A stretch of 64,000 bases of DNA from Notamacropus eugenii. Lineage: Eukaryota > Chordata > Mammalia > Diprotodontia > Macropodidae. The stretch lies in contig NC_092872.1 of the NCBI RefSeq assembly GCF_028372415.1, positions 392,916,853-392,980,852 of the forward strand, in the 5' to 3' direction. Below, piece after piece: positions 24,411 to 32,855 of this stretch. Under the pieces are notes generated by a model. The model made no database searches. It saw only the letters and a program-made list of their open reading frames with translations, and had not been told where the DNA came from. Both the position numbers and the translations under genes were made by a program. Each line of letters begins with the position of its first letter. Within the stretch, counting starts at the first letter, position 1.

Positions 24411-25083
24411 GTCGTTGTTGTTCTTTTTCCTTCATTCTCAGGGAGAATCATCATATCAGGGAGGTGATGCCATATCTTGCAATTGAATTGGATTTAAGTG
24501 AGGGAGGGCTGGACAAAATAGCCAGTGTATTTGGTAACAATACCAGCAGCTACTGTGAAGGTGTAAAATCAATAACACCAGAACACAGGAAGGTTGCTAA
24601 CACAGGTTTTTGATCTGCTTTTCTAAAAGAAAGACAGTTTGAAAGGGGTTACTAATCTTTCTTTAATCAAACCATGCAGAAAGATAAAGATATATAAGTA
24701 GAAAGAAGTGTTCAAGAAAGAATACAGTAGACAGAGCTTCAACTGTCTAAACAAAGTAATAGAACAATTTTCATCACCAGAGCAAGGAGCAACAACAATT
24801 GGGTTCACATAGCTGGGGGACTTTTTACCAATGGCTACCCAGAGTCTCATGTGGAAATCACAAAGACTTCAAGAGGAATGTTTACCCATAAATAGCCCTG
24901 AAAGCAAAATACCAACTTCCTGGCATGTATAACAAAGACTCTTCCCCTGATTGGCTGAAAAGCTTGAAAACCTACTTTCAAATTGCCTAATTGGTTCAGT
25001 ATCTGATGTGCGCTATGTGACTCAGAGTGTATCACAGCTGTGAAAGGGACAGAACTCCAAGCACCAAGACATACATATACTGA

Positions 25084-26369
25084 AAAAATCCACTGATCAC
25101 CTCTGGAAAAAGAGGAGCCAGAAAGAAACAATTCAAGTATTGTGGAAATCCAATCAGGATAGCACAAGATCTAGCAGCTTCTACATTAAGGGAAAGGAGG
25201 GCTTGGAATATGATGCTCCAGAAGTCAAAGGAAATAGAATTAAAACCAAGAATCACCTACCCAGCAAAACTGACTATAATACTTCAGAGGAAAAATGGCC
25301 ATTCAATGAAATAGAAGACTTTCAAGCATTCTTGATGAAAAGACCAGAGGTGAATAGAAAATTTGACTTCCAAACACAAGAATCAAGAGAAGCATGAAAA
25401 GGTTAACAGGAAAGAGAAATCATAAAGGACTTTCTAAAGTTGAACTGTTTACATTCTTACATAGAAAGATAATATTTGTAACTCAGTATTGGGGTAGTTG
25501 GAGGGATTGCACACACACACACACACACAGCACAGGGTGAGTTGAATAAGAAGGGATATTATCTAAAAAAATAAAATTAATGGTTGAGAGAGGAATATAT
25601 TGGGAGGAGAAATGGAGAAAGGGAATGGGGCAAATTATCACTCATAAAAGAGGCAAGAAAAAGCTTATTCAATGGAAGAGAAAAGGGAGTAAGTGAGAGA
25701 GAAAAAGTGAAGCTTACTCCCTTCACATTTGACTTAAGGAGGTAACAACAAGCTCACTGAATTTGGTAGGAAAATCTCTCTTATACTACAGGATAGTAGG
25801 GGAGAAGGGGACAAGTGGGGTGAGGAGGATGATAGAAGGGAGGGCAAACAAGAGAAGAGAGTAATTAGAAGTAAATACTTATGGGAAGGGACAAGGTCAA
25901 GAGAGAATAGGATAAATGAGGGGCAGGATAGGGTGAAGGGAAATATAGTTAGTGTTACACAACATAATTATTATGAAAGTCTTTTGCAAAGCTGCACATA
26001 TATAGCCTATATTGAATTGCTTGCCTTCTCAGTGGCAATGAGTGGCAGGGGGAGGTGGAGGAAGGGAGAGAGGTTGAAATTCAAAGTATTAGGAATGAAG
26101 TTGGGAACTGTTTTTGCATACAACTGAGAAATAAGAAATACAGGAAATAGGGTATAGAAATCTATCTTGCCCTACAAGAAAAGAGAGAAGATGAGGATAA
26201 GGGAAGGGAAGATGTGACAAAAGGGAGGGCAGATTGAGGGAAGGAGTAATCAGAGTACAAGACGTTATGGGGTGAGGGGAGGGGAGAGATGGGAAAGAAA
26301 TTTGGAACTCAAAATTTTGTGGAAATGTATGTTGAAAACTAAAAATAAATATATAAACATAAAAAAGAA
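25084..26369 (+). mobile_element. HAL1 copy C, 5' truncated
   Basis: The only HAL1 in plus orientation with a complete 3' end. It starts within the ORF1 C-terminal part, has a small internal deletion near 25109, and continues in the ORF1 frame (open 25140-25397: GNRIKTKNHLPSKTDYNTSE to TQESREA). It then goes directly into the purine-rich region (25400-26290) and the L1-like terminus ('ggaactcaaaattttgtgga' with 'atgttgaaaactaaaaataa'). It is flanked by 'gaactccaagcaccaagaca' (25052) and 'gaattcaaagcaccaaaaca' (26370), a duplication of up to about 30 bp with mismatches. (CA)n lies at 25510-25530. Confidence 0.85.
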
Positions 26370-26442
26370 GAATTCAAAGCACCAAAACATCCATGACTGA
26401 AATACTTGTGTACCTTTAGACCTGGGAACATGGCCGATCTTT

Positions 26443-26461
26443 GGGGGGGGGGGGGGCGGGG
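26443..26461 (+). repeat. Poly-G run (G14 C G4)
   Basis: A run of 14 G followed by C and four more G. Such a tract can form G-quadruplex DNA. It lies in the LTR-like insert outside the HAL1. Confidence 0.9.
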
Positions 26462-26633
26462 AAGGAACACCTGTGGTTACATAGGCCTATTAATGGACAG
26501 GGAAGATCTTATATCCCAGTAACCCTATACCCTCTGAAACTTTCTCCTCTGAAGCCATTTGAATCTGGTGGCAAGATATGGATCAGTGTTATTGGAGATA
26601 GCCATAGATGAAGTGGGAGACTTTGAGCTTTTA

Positions 26634-29467
26634 TTTATTTTTTAAATTAATTAATTTAATTTTAGTTTTCAACATTAATTTCCACAAGATTTTGAGTTAC
26701 AAACTTTCTCTCCATCTCTCCCCTCCCCTAACCCCAAGACACTGTGAATTCTAATTACTCCTTCCCTTCATCTGCCCTCCCTTCTATCACACCCCTCCCT
26801 TCCCTTATCCCCAACTTCTCTCTTTTCTTGTAAGGCAAAGTAGATTTCTATACTCCATTACTTGTACCTCCTATTTCCCAGTTGCATGAAAAAACAATTC
26901 TCGACATTCATTCCCAAAACCCTCAGTTCCAACTTCCCTCTCCCCCTTCCTTCTTACTCGTCTCCACTAAAAAGGCAAACAATTCAATATAAGCTACAGA
27001 GCTATAGTTCTCCAAAAGATTTCCACAATAATCATGTTCTAAAAAACTATACTTCCCTTCATCCCATTATGTCCCCCATTTTTCTGTTCTCTCCTCTGTC
27101 CTTATCCTTACCAAAAAGTGTTTACAATTACTCCCTCCTCCCATTTGCTCTCTCTTCTATCATTGCCCCACAGTTCATCTATCCCCTTCTCCCCTACTTT
27201 TCTGTAGTGTAAGATAGATCTTCATACCAAACTGAGTGTGCAAGTTATTCCCTCTTTAAGCCAAATGTAATGAGATCAAGCTTCACTTTTGCCCTCTCAA
27301 CTCTCCCCTTTTCTTATCCTTTGAAAAAGCTTTTTCTTGCTTCTTTTTTGAGAGATAATTTGCCCCATCCCATTTGTCCCTTTTTCCTCCCAATACATTC
27401 CTCTCTCACTACTTAATTTTATTTTTTATATATCATCCCCTCCTATTGAACTCATCCTGTGTCCTCTGTCTATGTGTATATAATCCCTTCTACTACCAAA
27501 TACTGAGAAAAGTCACAAGAGTTACAAATATTATCTTTCCATGTAGGAATGTAAAGAATTCAGCTTTGGTAGATCCCTTATGATTTCTCTTTCCTGGTTA
27601 CCTTTTCATGTTTCTCTGGATTTTTGTGTTGGAGAGTCAAATTTTCTATTCAGCTTTGGTCTTTTCATCAAGAATGCTTGAAAGTCCTCTATTTCTTTGA
27701 ATTACCATTTTCCCCCCGAAGTATTCTACTCCGTTTTTCTGGGTAGGTGATTCTTAATTTTAATCCTAGTTCCTTTGACTTCTGGAATATCATATTCCAA
27801 GCCCTCCTATCCCTTAATGTAGAAGCTGCTAGATCTTGTGTTATTATCATTGTATTTCCGCAATACTTAAATTGTTTCTTTCTGGCTGCTTGCAATATTT
27901 TTTCCTTGACCTGAGAACTCTGGAATCTGGCTACGATATTCCTAGGAATTTTTTCTTTTCATATCTATTTCAGGAGGTGATTGGTGGATTATTTCAATAT
28001 TTATTGTATCCTCTCATTCTAGAATATCATGACAGTTTTCCTTGATAATTTCATGAAAGATGATGTCTAGGTTCTTTTTTGATCATGGTTTTCAGGTAGC
28101 CCCATAATTTTTATGGGTCTCTTCTGGATCTATTTTCAAGGCCAGTTGTTTTTCCAATGAGATATTTCACATTGTCTTCAATTTTTTCATTCTTTTGGTT
28201 TTGTTTTGTAATTTCTTGGTTTCTCATAATGTCTAGCTTCCATCTACTCCATTCTAATTTTTAAAAAACTATTTCCTTCAGTGAGTTTTTGAACCTCCTT
28301 TTTCATTTGACTAATTCTGCTTTATACAGCATTTTTCTCCTCATTGGCTTTTTGGACCTCTTTTGCCAATTGGATTAGCCTACTTTTTTAAGTGTTATTT
28401 TTTTCAGCATTTGTTTCGGTTTCTTTTGGCATGCTGTTGACTTGTTTTTCATGATTTTCTTGCGTTGCTCTCATTTCTCTTCCCAATTTTTCCTCCATCT
28501 CTTACTTGATTTTCAAAATCTCTTTTGAGCTCTTCCATGTCCTGAGATCATTGCATATTTATTTTGGAGGTTTTGGATGAAGAAGCCTTGACTTTGATGT
28601 CTTCCTCTAATGGTATGCTTTCTTCTTCCTTATCCAAAAGAAAGGAGAAAAACACCAGTTCACCAAGAAAGTAACCTTCTGTAGACTTATTTTTTCCTTT
28701 TTGTGGCATTTTCTCAATCAGTTACTGACTTTTGATTCCTTTGTCAAGTGGAGGGTGTACTCTAGGGAGCTGTAAGTTCTCAGTTCCTCCAAGATGGCAC
28801 AATCAAGGCAGAGGGTTTTACTCCTTTTCTGGCCTGCACTCTTGCCTGGGAGCAACAACACGCTTTTCTGCCCAGGATGTGCAAGTGGGGTTCCCTCTCC
28901 ACAACTGCCTCCAGTTTCACCATACCAGATCCCCTCCTTACCCCAGGGCTACCTCTCAGGGCTGAGTTTCAGATCAGCTGCTTGATTCCCCCAGGGTCTT
29001 TAGACAGAGGGCTCCATAAATGGATGCTGCAGCTTCCTGGGGCCAAAGATAATGCCATACCCTGCTCCCTTGTCACCTAAGTGAAAAAGCTTCCTCACTG
29101 ACCTTTGAAGTTGTCTCTGGTGTTTGTGGGTTGAGGAATCTGGTAAATGCTGCTGATACCTGGGATTCCGCACCCTGAAGCCTGCTCCAGTCCTATCCCT
29201 GTCAGCACCATGTGGCCAAGGTTGGGCTGCACTCCGTGGGCTGGGCTGCTCTCTTTATTCTGTGCTCTGCTCTGAATCTGATGCTATAGACCTTTTCTGT
29301 TAGCCTTCCAGGCTGCCTGGAGCTGAAAATCTCTTTCATTCTGTTCTTTTGTGGATTCTTCTGCTCTAGAATTTGTTTAGAGTCATTCTGCTGGTATTTT
29401 ATGGGCCATGGAGGAAGAGCTACAGCAGTTCCTGTCTTTCTTCTTCTCTATTTTTGCTCCACCCCCC
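26634..29467 (-). mobile_element. HAL1 copy D, full length but degraded
   Basis: The minus strand starts near 29467 (GGGGTGGAGCAAAAATAGAG) with a 5' UTR of about 760 bp. ORF1 remnants follow (about 28708-27605) and then the pyrimidine-rich (plus strand) 3' region 26640-27480. A duplication (ACTTTGAGCTTTTA at 26620 against ACTTTGGCCATTTA at 29469) flanks it. No ORF2 motif is present. It is the most diverged full-length HAL1 here, so probably one of the oldest. Confidence 0.85.
27605..28710 (-). pseudogene. HAL1-D ORF1 remnant
   Basis: The minus strand keeps short open parts. The C-terminal domain at 27895-27689 reads MQAARKKQFKYCGNTMIITQ, then ASTLRDRRAWNMIFQKSKEL. The latter is the intact form (FQKS) of the site at which copies A and F have a stop. 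The coiled coil between about 28530 and 28180 is recognisable but broken. It is not coding. Confidence 0.8.
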
Positions 29468-29484
29468 AACTTTGGCCATTTAAA

Positions 29485-29605
29485 GGAAGGAAGGAAGGGA
29501 AGAAGGAAAAGAGGGAGGAATAAAAGGAAGATGTGAGGAAGTAACTAAAGAAATAAGGGAAGAAGGAAGGAAAGAAGGAAGAAAAGAAGGAAGGAAGGAA
29601 GACTG
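29485..29605. repeat. Imperfect (GGAA)n tract
   Basis: A GGAA/GAAG-rich purine tract of about 120 bp adjoining the 5' end of HAL1-D. Runs of GGAA can bind ETS factors in principle, but nothing else here suggests a promoter. Confidence 0.85.
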
Positions 29606-30974
29606 ACTTACTGCCTCTAAGACCATATGTGTCTTGGGGGTGGCACTGCAGAACTATTGTTTTTAGCCTCCCCATGATGCCAAGTACTGAGTTTAGCATT
29701 AAGTTGGGCTGCATATATATTATTGAGGGACATTTTATCTATCTCTATAGTTAAGCTCTGGAATGTTTTGAAAACAATTGTTTCAAATCTATCAGAGGAA
29801 TAAAGAGAGTTGTTTAACATCATAGTTCCTGAAGACTTTTGCAAAAGCAAGCAGAAGAGAAAAATTTAGAAATGAAACTTTGACTGCAAAGAGGACAAGG
29901 AGCAAATACATGACTGTTATCCACCAGCATTTGTTCTCAATATGCAACAAATGTAACACCCATCCTAGCAAATCACTCTGCAGCTAAAGAGGACTGCCTC
30001 ACTCCTACAGTATCATCCATTAATCTGCTTTTCTGCATTTTGCCATGTTGTATGATTGGGCAACTTAGTAAAAAGGTCCTGTGTGAAGGGTATTACACAC
30101 ACAGTTATGTACAATAATGTATATACTATGCTTCATTTTCACAATCAGTTACACTTATTATCAGTAATTTATTTTATCTTTTTTATTTGTTTAGCTTTTT
30201 TAGGGCCTTAAACAAATTAATACTTACACATACTCTTCCACATGCTCTTAAATGTGGTTCCTGACTTTGAAAGGATATTTGTTTATTTCAAAGAGCCATC
30301 AGAAAATGATGCCACCTTTACTGAACACCTGTACTTCACTATCCATTCTCTTCTTTCTCTTTTTCCCTATTAATATCTTCTAGAGTTAGCTTATAATCTT
30401 TCGGGCAATCATGTAGCTAGCAAGATGGAAGAGTCGCTACTTTTCAGGACCCTCAAAACCTCAGAACAAGAAATTGTGTGTCAAAATTGAGGAATGAACA
30501 TTGAATCCACAAGACAAGAAGACAAAAACACCATGCAGTATGGAAAAAAATTAGATATTTAAAGTTCCCTCTCAGCGTCTTCCATCCCAAATACACTCTA
30601 AAAAATAAGTTCTAGGAATGTAAACAAGCATAGGTTTTCAATTCAGGGCTTCACAGAAAAGATCACTCCTTACTCCATCCCAGTCCCATGGCATTGACTG
30701 ATCATGAGAAACAATAACTTAGGAGACATAGAAGTTTTAAAGTAAAAAGTTTTATGAATCCACAAAAATTATAACTCTCCTCAATCTAACTTCAGTTATA
30801 TGTTCAATTCACAGAGGGCAAACTACATTTTCCCTAGGGTTATAGGAGTAACTCTGAGATATGGTGTGATGCTTTTACAGTTTTATTTAATTCTTAATTT
30901 AATTTAATTCTTAGCATTTTATTCCTTTCTCCATCACATGAGAAGGAAGGAAGGAAGGAACAGTATCCGAAGAT
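29606..30974. other. Unassigned stretch
   Basis: No gene recognised. A short AGGA/GGAA run lies at 30944-30961, directly left of HAL1-E. The stretch from 30420 contains 'ctagcaagatggaagagtcg', which resembles an L1/SINE-type 5' end but is too short to assign. Confidence 0.45.
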
Positions 30975-31233
30975 ATATTTTCCAATGAGATATTTCACAT
31001 TATCCTCCATTTTTTCATTCTTTTGGTTTTGTGTTGTGATTTCTTAGTTTCTCATAAAGTCATTGGCTTCCATCTGTTCCATTCTAATTTTGAAAGAACT
31101 CTTTTCTTCAGTAAGCTTTTGAACCTCCTTTTACATTTGGCTAATTCTGCTTTTGAAAGCATTCTTCTCCTCATTGGCTTTTTGAACCTCTTTTGCCAAT
31201 TGAGTTAGCCTATTTTTCAAGGTGTTATTTTCT

Positions 31234-31533
31234 TCAGTATTTTTTTTGGGTCTTCTTTAGCAGGGTGCTTACTTGTTTTTCATGCTTTGCTTGCATGTCA
31301 CTCATTTCTCTTCCCAGTTTTTCCTTCACCTCTCTAACTTGATTTTCAAAATCCTTTTTGAGCTCTTCCATGGCCTGAGCCCATTGAGTGGGCTGGGGTA
31401 CAGAAGGCTTGACTTCTGTGTCTTTCCCTGATGGTAAGCATTGTTCTTCCTCATCAGAAAGGAAGGGAGGAAATGCCTGTTCACCAAGAAAGTAACTTTC
31501 TACAGTCTTATTTTTTTTCCTTTTTCTAGGCAT
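31234..31533 (-). pseudogene. HAL1-E ORF1 N-terminal part
   Basis: A 99-codon open frame beginning MPRKRKKNKTVESYFLGEQA, then an acidic stretch (FLSDEEEQCLP) and the start of the coiled coil (QAMEELKKDFENQV). This is the basic N-terminus, linker and first heptads of L1 ORF1p. A frameshift after KKTQKKY ends the frame, and the element lacks the RRM and C-terminal domains. Confidence 0.85.
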
Positions 31534-32180
31534 TTTCCCAGCCAGTGACTTGACTTCTGAGTGTCCTCTCCACCCCCACCTCGCCTCCAGATCTACCCAG
31601 CCAGTGCTTGGGGTCTGAGATTCTAATGCTGCTCCCCAGTCTCAGGGTTTTTGGCGGGGGCGGGGCTGCTATTCAGTGTGAGATTAAGTTTTGGTGCTCA
31701 GGTGGGGGCAGGGCCACTTCATGGGCTCAGTTCCCTCAGGGGGTTTATGCAGAGATCTTCAACAACGGATCCCAGCTCCTGCCTGCTTGGGGAGCCCCAG
31801 TCTGCTCCTGCCTCCCCTGCTGCCTCCCAAGGGGGCCTGAGTTATGGGGGCACCCCACTCCCCTCTCGACCCGCCAAAGAGACCCTCTCACCAATTCTTG
31901 TCACCTGTGGGTGGAGGGACCTGCATGGCCACTGAAGATTCAGTCCCTGAAGTCTGCTCAGATCTGCTCCTCTTGGTGCCACATGGCAGGGCTGGTCTAG
32001 GCTCTGGGTAAGCAGCACGACGGACCTTTTGCGAGAGGTTTTCTGGGTTCTCTGGAACAGAAATCTCGTCTGCTCTGTTGTTCTGTGGCTTCAACTGCTC
32101 CAGAATTTGTTGGGAGTTCTTTTTTACAGATATTTTATGGGCTGTGGGTTCAGAGCTAGCGTATTTGTGTCTTTCTACTC

Positions 32181-32193
32181 CGCCATCTTGGCT
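32181..32193 (-). promoter_or_regulatory. YY1-type site at the HAL1-E 5' end
   Basis: On the minus strand the sequence is CCAAGATGGCGG, the YY1 consensus, located about 10-20 bp from the 5' end of the element. Human L1 has a YY1 site in the equivalent position that sets the transcription start (established knowledge). The same place reads CCAAGATGGTGG in copy F, CCAAGATGGCAG in copy B and CCAAGATGACAG in the full-length L1. Confidence 0.6.
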
Positions 32194-32214
32194 CTGCCCC
32201 ACCACCCCCCGAAG

Positions 32215-32855
32215 ATAAATTTTAAAATAACAAAATATTGTAAAGATAATAAACTCTCAAAGGCTTAGTTACTCTGATCAACATCAGGAACAACCAAAAT
32301 TCCAAAGGATAAATGATGAAACATACTATCTAACTCGAGAAATAGAATTGATGAACTCAGAGTGCATTACATTTTAGTAATAATCAAAAATAATTTTTCA
32401 TTGATTGAAACAATAGAAAAGAAATTCATTTAATATAATAAATATGGAAGTCTAAGCAAAAAAATATATGCTTAATTACTCAGGGTATTATAATCTTAAC
32501 AACATCAATCACTTGGGGAAAGATCAGATGTCAACAAATGGTAGAAATACAGCTCCATTAATAAAAAAAAAAAACAAATAAACATAAAATTACATTAAAT
32601 ATTGATAATACGATATTTCTTCATTTTTAAATCTCTGGTTCTATTAAAACTCATTCAAAGACCAACACAAAGACATGATTTTACCTCTTCCTCAATCCAT
32701 TAGTGAATTTCTGGTTTCAGTTGCAAGTCTGGATTACAGAAGTACAACCCATAATAGCTATTTTTCTCTCCCTCATCATGTGTTAGATCTGGAAACCATA
32801 ATTGTCTAGGGATATAATGAAACTGGCTTCTTACAGGTATGAATATTTTTTTTTA
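32215..32855. other. AT-rich stretch, possible old L1 3' UTR piece
   Basis: The part 32265-32370 ('gatcaacatcaggaacaacc', 'gatgaaacatactatctaac', 'gatgaactcagagtgcatt') resembles 3' UTR text of old marsupial L1s in plus orientation (compare 15150-15270). The rest is unassigned. Confidence 0.45.

Larger units (their letters stand above)
24522..26535. mobile_element. LTR-like insert (host of HAL1-C)
   Basis: Without HAL1-C (25084-26369) and one copy of its duplication the insert is about 0.7 kb. It matches no LINE or SINE here. Reverse CCAAT boxes ('cctgattggctgaa' at 24948, 'cctaattggttc' at 24986) suggest a promoter on the minus strand, and the length suits a solo LTR fossil. Ends and target duplication could not be fixed, so the LTR call is tentative. 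A G14 run lies in it at 26443-26456. Confidence 0.4.
24412..26618 (-). mobile_element. Mar-type SINE split by a later insert
   Basis: The left part (24412-24521) reads 'atcagggaggtgatgccat' and 'gagggagggctggacaaaa'. The right part (about 26536-26618) reads 'ctcctctgaagccatttga', 'ggtggcaagatatggatcag' and 'gagatagccatagatgaa'. Together they follow the 3' body of the SINE at 17140-17460. The material between (24522-26535) is an insertion that itself carries HAL1 copy C. Confidence 0.7.
30975..32205 (-). mobile_element. HAL1 copy E, 5' half only
   Basis: The minus strand starts near 32205 with an intact-looking 5' end (CAGAGCCAAGATGGCGGAGT). It has the 5' UTR and the ORF1 start, then stops in the coiled coil/RRM boundary at 30975. 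The 3' half is missing, which is the opposite of the usual 5' truncation of LINEs and implies a later deletion or rearrangement. Similarity to copy F is high through the 5' UTR and ORF1, so both look relatively young. Confidence 0.85.
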
